DNA from: an uncultured Rhodoplanes sp.
GTDB taxonomy: Bacteria > Pseudomonadota > Alphaproteobacteria > Rhizobiales > Xanthobacteraceae
Direction: 5' to 3'
NCBI GenBank assembly: GCA_936924235.1
Contig: CAKZHN010000233.1
Span: 1 to 39,673 of the forward strand
DNA length: 39,673 bases
The position numbers and the translations under genes are program-made. Below the pieces are notes generated by a model, which saw only the letters and a list, made by a program, of their open reading frames with translations, was not told where the DNA came from and searched no databases. Numbering within the stretch: position 1 is the first letter of the stretch; each line of letters starts with the position of its first letter. Shown here piece after piece: positions 30,716-38,039 of the stretch.

Positions 30716-31348
30716 TCAAATTCTGTCACGAGGAAGGTCGAGGCAGACGGGATGTGGCGACTGCTGCACCCGAAAGATGGTCCGGCTCCCGCTACCAATT
30801 TCCACCCGCACGCATTGCCCGGGCCCAACAGCTTCATAGACTTCACCCGTGGCTCGAAAGTCTACGCCGCCAATCTCCACGTGGTATTGCTTTCCCTTGC
30901 CGGAGTAAGTCACCGGTTTGATCGATTTTTTCCTCACGGTGCCCTCGGTGAATTGGCGCGGTGATAGGAAGTCACCCACGAACTCCTGCATCGCGAACCA
31001 AAGGAGCAGAAGTCCCAAGGGAGGGCATGCAATTGCAAAAATCCGCCCGAGCCATTTTCCCATATCTTGATCGAATGCACGGAGAGCCACCCAAGGAACC
31101 GAGATGAGAAGAAGATATAACAGCATGCCCAAAATGGACTGATTGACGACCATCGCTGTCGTTTCATCCCGGTAAACGAAGGCCATCAGACCAATGGGAA
31201 TACCGATGAATGCCATCGGAATCCAAATCGGCCACAAACGGGGAGCCGTGTGAAATTTGATTCTGAAAAATGCCGCGGACCCGAGCAGCAGGACACCGAA
31301 CACGACAAGAGGCGTGCACGCGACGCCAAATATCTCAACAAAGGTCAT
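30716..31348 (-). CDS. Orphan membrane protein of unknown function
   Basis: I do not recognise this 210-residue protein. Four hydrophobic segments (5-27, 38-58, 66-88 and 98-120) are followed by a 90-residue soluble tail with a small beta-rich look: GTVRKKSIKPVTYSGKGKQY, then HVEIGGVDFRATGEVYEAVG and VRVEIGSGSRTIFRV. The tail may be an OB-like or SH3-like domain. Codon third positions are visibly more A/T-rich than in neighbouring genes, and the upstream 115 nt are also A/T-rich. This suggests recent acquisition. The frame is open, begins at an ATG and ends cleanly, so I take it as a real gene. Confidence 0.7.
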   Translation of the reverse strand: MTFVEIFGVACTPLVVFGVLLLGSAAFFRIKFHTAPRLWPIWIPMAFIGIPIGLMAFVYRDETTAMVVNQSILGMLLYLLLISVPWVALRAFDQDMGKWLGRIFAIACPPLGLLLLWFAMQEFVGDFLSPRQFTEGTVRKKSIKPVTYSGKGKQYHVEIGGVDFRATGEVYEAVGPGQCVRVEIGSGSRTIFRVQQSPHPVCLDLPRDRI

Positions 31349-31463
31349 CTTTGCTTGTCGGCTTGCGGGCCGCGGAAAAATAGAACGCTCGTACGCCTAA
31401 AGTTGTATAAGTATAGTGATTCCCGGTCCAGTGCCTCGATCCGGCATCGCAGAATTGGCGAGA

Positions 31464-31961
31464 TCAGTTGTGCTCGTCGGGCAGCATCGGCAGCGGGTGA
31501 AACTCGATGCCTTCGTCGGCCAATTCCTTGGCGTCCTTGGGCGAGGCCTCGCCGTAGATCGAGCGGTGCTCGATCTCGCCGTAGTGCATCTTGCGCGCCT
31601 CTTCGGGAAATTTGCCGCCGACATTCTCGGCGTTCTTGGTGAGGTGGTCGCGCAGTTCCTTGAGCTTGGTGCGGAACTCGCGCTCCTGCGGCGACATCAT
31701 CGCCACCGGCGCCTTGCTCTCGGCCGGCGCCGGAGCGTCAGCAGCCGGCGGCGCGGCCGGCACCGCGATCTCGTCCGAACCCTTGCCCTTGCGCGTGCCG
31801 CGGCCGAGCGACGGCGCCATCAGCGCCTTCTCGACCTTGTCCGAGCCGCAGGACGGGCAGGTCACGAGCCCGCGCTTCGACTGCTTGTCGTAGTCGGCGG
31901 AGTTCTTGAACCAGATTTCGAATTCGTGCTTGCGCTCGCAGACGAGCGAGTAGCGGATCAT
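31464..31961 (-). CDS. DUF1178 family protein
   Basis: This 165-residue soluble protein opens MIRYSLVCERKHEFEIWFKN, the DUF1178 signature. Cys8 and His12 with the CPSC pair at 35-38 look like a zinc ribbon. The middle (about 60-100) is an Ala/Pro-rich linker, and the C-terminal third has LRDHLTKNAENVGGKFPEEARKMHYGE (quoted by its ends, about 105-131), also conserved in the family. Function is unknown. Its ATG overlaps the stop of the upstream amidohydrolase gene in ATGA, so it is the last member of the grxC-amidohydrolase-DUF1178 unit. Confidence 0.92.
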   Translation of the reverse strand: MIRYSLVCERKHEFEIWFKNSADYDKQSKRGLVTCPSCGSDKVEKALMAPSLGRGTRKGKGSDEIAVPAAPPAADAPAPAESKAPVAMMSPQEREFRTKLKELRDHLTKNAENVGGKFPEEARKMHYGEIEHRSIYGEASPKDAKELADEGIEFHPLPMLPDEHN

Positions 31962-32848
31962 GCCGGACCTCTGATGGCCCGAAGATGGGTCGGCTCGGCC
32001 ATGGGTTCAACCACCTCGAAGCGCCGGCCGTGCTGCAGCGACGGCACGCGGCTTCGCGCCTTGGCGACCTCGGCCGGATCGACCTCGGCGAAGATCACGC
32101 CGGGCTCGGTGCCGCCTTCGGCCACGATGCGTCCCCAGGGGTCGACCACCAGCGAATGGCCGAAGGTCTCGCGGCCGTTCTCGTGGGTGCCGCCCTGGGC
32201 GGCGGCCAGCACGTAGCAGCCGTTCTCGATGGCGCGGGCGCGGTTGAGCACATGCCAGTGCGCCTCGCCGGTCTGCTTCGTGAAGGCCGACGGGATCGCC
32301 AGGAACGAGGCGCCGGCTTCGGCCAGTGCCCGGAACAGCGAGGGAAAGCGCAGGTCGTAGCAGATCGTCAGCCCGAGCCGGCCCCAGGGAAGGTCATGCA
32401 ACACCGCCAATTCGCCCGGCCGGTAGCTCCGCGACTCGCGATAGCTCTCGCCGTTGGCAAGGTCGACGTCGAACATATGGATCTTGTCGTAGCGCGCCGC
32501 GATCTCGCCGTGCGGGTCGATCAGGAACGAGCGGTTGGCGGCCTTGTCGGGCGTCGCCTTCACGGCCAGCGAGCCGATGTGCAGATAGATCGAAAACTTG
32601 CGCGCCAGCTCGCGAAACATGGCGAGGCTCGCGTCGTTCTCTTCCGGCGTGATGGCGGCGAGCAGCTTGTCGCGGCTCACCTCCATGATGTTGGTCATCT
32701 CGGGCGTCTGCACGTAGCAGGCGCCGCCCTCCTTGGCCTCGCCGATCAGCTTCACCACCGCTTCGAGATTGGCGGCGGGCGAGCGGCCGGATCGCGTCTG
32801 GATGAGACCGACGCGGAACGTCGAGCCCTTTCCGGATTCGCCGGTCAC
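31958..32848 (-). CDS. Nitrilase-superfamily carbon-nitrogen hydrolase (Nit-like)
   Basis: This 296-residue amidase has the Glu-Lys-Cys triad: Glu50 in QTPEMTN, Lys122 in RYDKIHMFDVD and Cys163 in LTICYDLRFP. These motifs place it close to the Nit1/omega-amidase branch, whose members hydrolyse deaminated glutathione. That fits the adjacent glutaredoxin gene but remains inference. The start is the GTG that overlaps the grxC stop (GTGA); earlier in-frame sequence is part of grxC. It is cytoplasmic and coupled at both ends to its neighbours. Confidence 0.93.
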   Translation of the reverse strand: MTGESGKGSTFRVGLIQTRSGRSPAANLEAVVKLIGEAKEGGACYVQTPEMTNIMEVSRDKLLAAITPEENDASLAMFRELARKFSIYLHIGSLAVKATPDKAANRSFLIDPHGEIAARYDKIHMFDVDLANGESYRESRSYRPGELAVLHDLPWGRLGLTICYDLRFPSLFRALAEAGASFLAIPSAFTKQTGEAHWHVLNRARAIENGCYVLAAAQGGTHENGRETFGHSLVVDPWGRIVAEGGTEPGVIFAEVDPAEVAKARSRVPSLQHGRRFEVVEPMAEPTHLRAIRGPA

Positions 32849-33114
32849 GACGCGGCTTGCCCGTTGAGCAGCGGATCTAATCCGCCACTGCTGTCGAGAT
32901 CGTAGAGATCGTCGCAACCGCCGACATGCGTGGCGCCGATGAATATCTGCGGCACCGTGGTGCGGCCGCCCGCGCGCTCGGTCATCTTGCGGCGCAGCTC
33001 GCGGTCGCGGCTGACGTCGATCTCAGTGAAGGCGGCGTTCTTCTTTTTCAGGAGCGCCTTGGCGTCCATGCAATAGGGGCAGAACGGCGTGGTGTAGATT
33101 TCGATCGGAGGCAT
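32845..33114 (-). CDS. grxC: Glutaredoxin 3
   Basis: GrxC (89 residues) is a small thioredoxin-fold protein that reduces disulfides and glutathione mixed disulfides in the cytoplasm. The active site CPYC is at 12-15, the cis-Pro loop TVPQIFI at about 57-63 and the glutathione-binding GGCDDL follows. The start is the ATG opening MPPIEIYTTPFCPYC; the in-frame extension upstream runs into the comF gap. Its stop overlaps the amidohydrolase start. It lies 37 nt after comF on the same strand. Confidence 0.95.
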   Translation of the reverse strand: MPPIEIYTTPFCPYCMDAKALLKKKNAAFTEIDVSRDRELRRKMTERAGGRTTVPQIFIGATHVGGCDDLYDLDSSGGLDPLLNGQAAS

Positions 33115-33151
33115 GGTGTGGTTCGCGGGCTCGATGCGCGGATCAGCCACT

Positions 33152-33946
33152 TTATATGGGCGTCTGCACCGCGTCGACAACCCGGGCAAACACCAGGAGG
33201 TCGACGTTGCGGGCGCCGGCCCGCAACAGCGCCCGGGCGCAGGCGTCGGAGGTGGCGCCCGAGGTCAACACGTCGTCGACCAGCACCACGCGCCGCCCGG
33301 CCACGTCGGCCTTGCGGTCGGGCGGCACCCGGAAGGCCCCCTGCACATTCTGTGCGCGCTCGGACTGGGTGAGGCCGACCTGCTGCGCCGTGGCCTTCAC
33401 GCGCTTGAGCGCCGCATCGGCCACCGGCACTTGGGTTTCGCCCGAGATCGCCTGGGACAGCAGCATCGACTGGTTGAAGCGCCTGGCCCACAGCCTCCGC
33501 CAATGCAGCGGCACCGGAATGATGGCGTCGGCGTCTTTCAGGAGCTCATGGCCGGCGCGCGCCATCCAGCGGCCCATGATCGGCGCAAGGTCGATCCGGT
33601 CGCCGTATTTCAGCGCATGCACCAGGGCGCGCGAGATGTCGTCGAAGCGCACCGCGGCCCGCGCCCGATGGTAGGCCGGCGGGTCGGAGATCGCCTGCAT
33701 CGACAGCACGCCCGGACCCGGGTCGTAGGCGAACGGTATCCCGAGGCGCTCGCAATAGGGCGGGGCGATCATCGACAGCTTCGACCAGCAGGAGGCGCAC
33801 AGCCCGCCGTCGCGGACCTGCTCGCGGCAGGCCGGGCACAGCGCCGGCAGCGCGATATCCAGTGCGCGGCCGAAGATGGCCCGAAATGGCGCAGCCACAC
33901 GGGTTAACGGCCCGGCGTTTACGGTCTTTGCGGATGCCTGTTGCAC
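33152..33946 (-). CDS. ComF family phosphoribosyltransferase-like protein
   Basis: This 264-residue protein pairs an N-terminal zinc finger (Cys37, Cys40, Cys50, Cys53 in CPAC...CASC) with a C-terminal phosphoribosyltransferase domain. The latter contains VVLVDDVLTSGAT, the PRPP-binding motif, and FNQSMLL. ComF relatives aid DNA uptake or processing of single-stranded DNA in competent bacteria, but are also kept in genomes not known to be competent. The GTG start is taken from the reading frame; an RBS is not obvious. It is first in a comF-grxC-amidohydrolase-DUF1178 run, an order conserved across alphaproteobacteria. Confidence 0.92.
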   Translation of the reverse strand: MQQASAKTVNAGPLTRVAAPFRAIFGRALDIALPALCPACREQVRDGGLCASCWSKLSMIAPPYCERLGIPFAYDPGPGVLSMQAISDPPAYHRARAAVRFDDISRALVHALKYGDRIDLAPIMGRWMARAGHELLKDADAIIPVPLHWRRLWARRFNQSMLLSQAISGETQVPVADAALKRVKATAQQVGLTQSERAQNVQGAFRVPPDRKADVAGRRVVLVDDVLTSGATSDACARALLRAGARNVDLLVFARVVDAVQTPI

Positions 33947-34023
33947 GAGGCGGAAGGCTACCGCTGATATCAGGCTGCCTCAACGGCCATCGCGTCAACG
34001 CAGGAATCGACAGGTACCGCGTC

Positions 34024-34863
34024 ATGTCCGGATGGGACCAGCTTGATACCGTCAGCCGGCTGCACGGCGGCGCGCAGATCGCGGGTCTGATCCTGCTCGT
34101 GGCGCTCGCGGGTCTGCTCACGCTCGCGGCCTTCAACCTGCGCAAGGGGCTGTGGCCCGAATGGCTCGACATCGGCGAGTTCCAGATCCGCCGGCGCTTC
34201 GTCGAGATCGCCTGCGGTGCGGTGCTGGCGCTGCTGCTGGTGACCGAAATCACAGCCTACGTCTACGGCCGCCGCGAGTCGGCGCTGAACGCCATGGCAG
34301 TGCAGGAGACCAGCGATCAGGCCAGGCGCCTGACCGCGGAAGCGCAGGCGCTGCGCAAGCAGCCTGTCGCGGCGCAGCCGGAAACGCCGAGCCGCTATAT
34401 CAAGGAAAATTCCGAGCTCCGCCAGAAGCTCAACGATGCCGAGGCCAAGATGGCCGGGCTGGAAAAGCTCCAGGCGCAGAAGCGGCTCTCCGACGACCAG
34501 CGGCGCTTCCTGATCGAGGCGCTGCGGCCGTTTGCCGGGCAGAAGATCCAGATCGCAGCGGTCCTGGGCGACGACGATTCCAAGGCGCTGATGCAGGACC
34601 TCGTCTCGGTGTTCGACGCCGCCGGCTGGGACCATGACGGCGACGCCGGCTTGTTCATCCGGGAGTTCCCGCGCGATCCGGTCGGCGTCGAGGTGACGTT
34701 GAACGAGAGCGATGCCCGCTCCGGCAATATCTCGGGCGGGATCGGCGCGCTGATCAACGTCACGCGGCAACTCGGCCTCGTCTATGACAACACCATCTTC
34801 ATGGGCAACGAGGTGCCGTCCGGGCAGGCGTTGCTCAAGGTCGGCAAGAAATTGCGGAAGTAG
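34024..34863 (+). CDS. Membrane-anchored coiled-coil protein of unknown function
   Basis: I do not recognise this 279-residue protein. Two hydrophobic helices (17-38 and 60-82) are followed by a long charged helix predicted as a coiled coil (about 86-157, with ELRQKLNDAEAKMAGLEKLQ at 131-150). A compact C-terminal domain (158-279) contains IQIAAVLGDDDSKALMQDLVS and FIREFPRDPVGVEVTL. The C-terminal domain looks alpha/beta and may bind a partner. I choose the ATG opening MSGWDQLDT; the in-frame extension upstream is antisense to comF. It lies 65 nt before the methyltransferase gene on the same strand. Confidence 0.75.
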   Translation: MSGWDQLDTVSRLHGGAQIAGLILLVALAGLLTLAAFNLRKGLWPEWLDIGEFQIRRRFVEIACGAVLALLLVTEITAYVYGRRESALNAMAVQETSDQARRLTAEAQALRKQPVAAQPETPSRYIKENSELRQKLNDAEAKMAGLEKLQAQKRLSDDQRRFLIEALRPFAGQKIQIAAVLGDDDSKALMQDLVSVFDAAGWDHDGDAGLFIREFPRDPVGVEVTLNESDARSGNISGGIGALINVTRQLGLVYDNTIFMGNEVPSGQALLKVGKKLRK

Positions 34864-34928
34864 CTGCGCAAGTAGCCGGCGCACCGCCACGGCTCGCAGT
34901 CGGGCTTGAGTCTCCCTACAATAAGCCG

Positions 34929-35813
34929 ATGTCCCATCCGGTGATCTTCGACCGTGCGCTGCTGCGCGCCCGCCGTGCGCGGGCGGCGCAGCTTGGCGCC
35001 GAGACTTTCCTGATCGACCGGGTCGCCGAAGATCTGGCGGTGCGGCTGTCGGCGGTGCTGCGGAGGTTCGACGTTGCAGCCGATGTCGGAACGCCGACCG
35101 ATGCGGTGCGGCGCGCGATGGCCGGCCGGGTGGGCACGGTCGTCGCCGTTGATCCAGGTGCACAGGGTGACAAGGCGCTGACGGTCGCGGCCGACGAAGA
35201 GGCGCTGCCGTTCCGCGACGGCTCGCTCGATCTCGCCGTTTCGGCGTTGGCCCTGCAGTTCGTCAACGACCTGCCGGGCACGCTCATCCAGATCCGCCGC
35301 GCGTTGAAGCCCGACGGCCTGTTCCTCGCCGCATTGATCGGTGGCGACAGCCTCGCCGAGCTGCGCGCAGCCTTCGCGCAGGCCGAGAGCGAGGTCGAAG
35401 GCGGCGTCTCGCCGCGCGTCGCGCCGTTTGCCGACCTGCGCGATCTCGGCGCACTGTTGCAACGGGCGGGCTTCGCGCTGCCGGTCACCGATATCGACCG
35501 CGTCACCGTGCGCTATTCCTCGCCGCTGTCGCTGATGCACGACCTGCGCCGCATGGGCGCCACCAATGTGTTGACCGAGCGCCGCAGGAAGCCGCTGCGC
35601 CGCGCCACGCTGCAGCGATTGTTCGAGATTTATGCGGACCGCTTTGCCGATGCGGATGGCCGCATCCGCGCCACCTTCGAGATCGTCTGGCTGTCGGGCT
35701 GGGCGCCGCATGAGAGCCAGCAGCAGCCGCTCAAGCCGGGCTCGGCGAAGACGCGCCTTGCCGATGCGCTGCGCACCGCGGAACTTCCGGCCGGCGAAAA
35801 GGCGGGACGCTGA
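34929..35813 (+). CDS. Methyltransferase-fold protein, NDUFAF5/BioC-like
   Basis: This 294-residue protein matches the alphaproteobacterial relatives of the mitochondrial complex I assembly factor NDUFAF5. It shows IFDRALLRARRARAAQLG (6-23), FLIDRVAEDLAVRLSAVLRRF (28-48, quoted by its ends) and later LSLMHDLRRMGATNV, which is highly typical of the family. The place of SAM motif I reads DVGTPTDAV instead of a GxGxG loop, while LPFRDGSLDLAVSALALQFV and the ALKPDGLFLAAL strand are normal. Human NDUFAF5 hydroxylates an arginine of a complex I subunit; a similar role here is inference. It is adjacent to, and divergent from, the comF cluster's neighbour gene. Confidence 0.85.
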   Translation: MSHPVIFDRALLRARRARAAQLGAETFLIDRVAEDLAVRLSAVLRRFDVAADVGTPTDAVRRAMAGRVGTVVAVDPGAQGDKALTVAADEEALPFRDGSLDLAVSALALQFVNDLPGTLIQIRRALKPDGLFLAALIGGDSLAELRAAFAQAESEVEGGVSPRVAPFADLRDLGALLQRAGFALPVTDIDRVTVRYSSPLSLMHDLRRMGATNVLTERRRKPLRRATLQRLFEIYADRFADADGRIRATFEIVWLSGWAPHESQQQPLKPGSAKTRLADALRTAELPAGEKAGR

Positions 35814-35817
35814 CTCT

Positions 35818-36012
35818 TCAGAGCAGCGCGGCGAGCTTGTCGTAGAACGTGGTTTTCAGGTGCGAGCCCAAGCCGTTGACGGCGCCGATGACGGCGACGG
35901 CGACGCCGGCCGCGATCATCGCATATTCGATCGCGGTGGCGCCGCTGTCGTCAGACAGGAAGCGCCCGAGCTCGCCTGAAGCGCTGTCGCAGAGTGTCTC
36001 GAGCTTCGTCAT
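35818..36012 (-). CDS. Flp/Fap-type IVb pilin (orphan)
   Basis: This 64-residue prepilin has a 24-residue leader followed by G-ATAIEYAMIAAGVAVAVIGA. Cleavage by a prepilin peptidase is expected after Gly24, leaving Glu29-Tyr30 in the +5/+6 position of the Flp family. The mature peptide of 40 residues is one hydrophobic helix and a short polar tail. Flp pilins form Tad pili for adhesion. No tad or cpa assembly genes are in this window, so it would rely on a machinery encoded elsewhere. GAGGTG lies before the ATG. It converges with the methyltransferase gene (4 nt apart). Confidence 0.9.
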   Translation of the reverse strand: MTKLETLCDSASGELGRFLSDDSGATAIEYAMIAAGVAVAVIGAVNGLGSHLKTTFYDKLAALL

Positions 36013-36024
36013 GGTTCACCTCGA

Positions 36025-36429
36025 TCACAGCAGCGTCATCAGGTGGGAAATCAGCGGCTCGTCCGCAGGCGGCATCTTGTATTCACGGAGCCTGTTGGGC
36101 CGCACCCAGGTCAGCCGTTGTCCCTCCTGAGCCGTGACGGTGCCCTCCCAACGCCGGCAAACGAACAGCGGCATCAGGAGATGGAAATCCGGATAGGCGT
36201 GGCTCGCGAAGGTGAGCGGCGCCAGGCACGGCTCCTTGACGACGATACCGAGCTCCTCCTTCAGCTCCCGGATCAGCGTTTCCTCGGGCCGCTCGCCGGC
36301 CTCGATCTTGCCGCCGGGAAACTCCCACAGGCCCGCCATGGACTTTCCGGCGGGACGCTCGGCGAGCAGCACGCGTCCGTCGGTGTCGATCAGGGCGCAG
36401 GCGGCAACGAGAACGAGTTTGATGCTCAC
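36025..36429 (-). CDS. mutT: 8-oxo-dGTP diphosphatase, MutT/Nudix
   Basis: This 134-residue Nudix hydrolase removes oxidised nucleotides such as 8-oxo-dGTP from the pool and prevents A:T to C:G changes. The Nudix box runs from Gly40 to Ile62 with pattern Gx5Ex7RELKEELG (GKIEAGE ... RELKEELGI). ALIDTDGRVLLAERPAGKSM and GLWEFPGG match MutT closely. The start is a GTG. It lies 12 nt upstream of the Flp pilin gene on the same strand and 121 nt after argJ. Confidence 0.93.
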   Translation of the reverse strand: MSIKLVLVAACALIDTDGRVLLAERPAGKSMAGLWEFPGGKIEAGERPEETLIRELKEELGIVVKEPCLAPLTFASHAYPDFHLLMPLFVCRRWEGTVTAQEGQRLTWVRPNRLREYKMPPADEPLISHLMTLL

Positions 36430-36550
36430 TGGCCCAGCCTCGACCGTAGACGGCGGTGGTTAAGGGGGATTCAACCGGACGTCACAGATTGATGTCATCG
36501 CCGCGCCGGTTAACCCAGGGCTAACCCAGCGCCGACGAGTTTAACGATGC

Positions 36551-37792
36551 TCACGAACGATAGTCGCCATTGATCGCGACGTATTCCTTGGTGAGGTCGC
36601 AGGTCAGCATGCGGTCCTTGCCGCGGCCGAGCCCGATCGCGACCTTGAGCGTGATGACCTCGTCCTTCATGGCCTTCGACACCGTGGCCTCGTCGTAGCC
36701 CGGATCGCGCGCGCCCTTGTGGGCCACCCGGATACCATTGAACCAGATCGACAGCCGGTCGCGGTCGGCGGGCTCGCCGGCCTTGCCGACCGCCATCACG
36801 ACGCGGCCCCAGTTGGCGTCCTCGCCGGCGATCGCGGTCTTGACCAGCGGCGAGTTGGCGATCGACTTGGCGATCCGCCGCGCCGAGGCGTCGGAGGTTG
36901 CGCCCTCGACCGTGATCTCGACGAGCTTGCGCGCGCCTTCGCCGTCGCGCGCCACCTGCTCGGCGAGATTGCCCAGCACGGCGTTGAACGCCTTGCGGAA
37001 AGCCTTGAGCCTCGGATCGTCGGCGCGCGCGATGGCCGGCGCGCCGTGCGCGGCGGCAGCTCCGGTCGCGAACGCCATCAGCGTGTCCGAAGTCGAGGTG
37101 TCGCCGTCGATGGTCACGGCATTGAAGCTCGTGGCGACGCCTTCGCTCAGCAGCGCCTGCAGGGCGCGCTGCGAGATCGGCGCATCGGTGAACACGTAGG
37201 ACAGCATGGTCGCCATGTCGGGCGCGATCATGCCGGCGCCCTTGGCGAAGCCGTTGATGGTCACTGTGGCCTTGCCGAGCTTCGCGGTCGCGGTGGCGAC
37301 CTTCGGGAAGGTGTCGGTGGTCATGATCGCCTTGGCGGCTTCGAGCCAGGCGTCAGGCTTCGCGGCGGCGACCAGGCCCTCCATCACACCGTCGAAGGCC
37401 TGGGCGTTGAGCGGCTCGCCGATCACGCCGGTCGAGGCCAGGAAAATATCGGCCGGCTTGCAGCCCATCGCCCGGGCCGCGATCTCGGCGGTGAACTTAC
37501 AGGCGGCGCGGCCGGTCTTGCCGGTGAAGGCGTTGGCGTTGCCGGAATTGACCACCAGCGCCCGGGGCTTGGCGCCCTTCAGCCGGTCGCGGCACCATTC
37601 CACCGGCGCCGACGGGCATTTCGAGGTGGTGAACACGCCGGCCACCGTGGTGCCGGGGTCGAGCACCGCGAGCATCACGTCGGTGCGGTCCTTGTACTTG
37701 ATGCCGGCCGCGGCGGTGCCGAGCCGGACGCCCTTGATCACCGGCATTGCCGGCACGGACTTGGGAGCGAGGGGAGACACCGCGACAGCCAT
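36551..37792 (-). CDS. argJ: Bifunctional glutamate N-acetyltransferase/amino-acid acetyltransferase
   Basis: ArgJ (413 residues) transfers acetyl from N-acetylornithine to glutamate, and in the bifunctional form also uses acetyl-CoA, closing the cyclic arginine pathway. It is an Ntn-like enzyme that self-cleaves: KGAGMIAPDMATML holds the Ala194-Thr195 cleavage site, making Thr195 the nucleophile of the beta chain. STGVIGEPL (120-128) forms the oxyanion hole. The start is the ATG opening MAVAVSPLAP; the in-frame extension to 37888 runs through a repeat. Whether it is mono- or bifunctional cannot be told from sequence alone. Confidence 0.95.
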   Translation of the reverse strand: MAVAVSPLAPKSVPAMPVIKGVRLGTAAAGIKYKDRTDVMLAVLDPGTTVAGVFTTSKCPSAPVEWCRDRLKGAKPRALVVNSGNANAFTGKTGRAACKFTAEIAARAMGCKPADIFLASTGVIGEPLNAQAFDGVMEGLVAAAKPDAWLEAAKAIMTTDTFPKVATATAKLGKATVTINGFAKGAGMIAPDMATMLSYVFTDAPISQRALQALLSEGVATSFNAVTIDGDTSTSDTLMAFATGAAAAHGAPAIARADDPRLKAFRKAFNAVLGNLAEQVARDGEGARKLVEITVEGATSDASARRIAKSIANSPLVKTAIAGEDANWGRVVMAVGKAGEPADRDRLSIWFNGIRVAHKGARDPGYDEATVSKAMKDEVITLKVAIGLGRGKDRMLTCDLTKEYVAINGDYRS

Positions 37793-37858
37793 CAGCGCAC
37801 CATCATAAATCAAAGGGCAAGCGACCAACGTTTTCCCAGGCGCTGCACCATCCCGGCT

Positions 37859-37939
37859 GTCATGCCCGGCCTTGTGCCGGGCATCCACGTCTTGGCGGCA
37901 AGGTCAGGCGTGGATGGCCGGGACAAGCCCGGCCATGAC
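37859..37939. repeat. Inverted pair of 30-nt REP-like palindromes
   Basis: The first unit, 37859-37888, is identical over 30 bases to the complement of 10786-10815 (core ATGCCCGGC/GCCGGGCAT). The second, 37910-37939, has core ATGGCCGGG/CCCGGCCAT in opposite orientation. A 21-nt spacer with a GGC/GCC-rich centre separates them. The pair lies between ppiC-type and argJ genes on the minus strand. Confidence 0.75.
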
Positions 37940-37993
37940 GGTGGATGTTTCAGAGCGAGTGAAGAACGCTTATGCGTCCGTACCCAAACGAAA

Positions 37994-38014
37994 TCGCCGG
38001 CACAAGGCCGGCGA
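37994..38014 (-). terminator. Terminator after the parvulin PPIase gene
   Basis: TCGCCGGC (37994-38001) pairs with GCCGGCGA (38007-38014) around a 5-nt loop. On the minus strand it comes 25 nt after the PPIase stop and is followed by TTTCGTTTG. It fits an intrinsic terminator. Confidence 0.6.
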
Positions 38015-38039
38015 CAACGATATTCCTTGATGGGTTCGA

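Noticed and set aside
28823..31348. Possible defence or toxin-antitoxin islet
   Set aside because: The genes encode a metabolic dehydrogenase, an EamA exporter and an unknown membrane protein; nothing resembles nuclease, toxin or antitoxin families.
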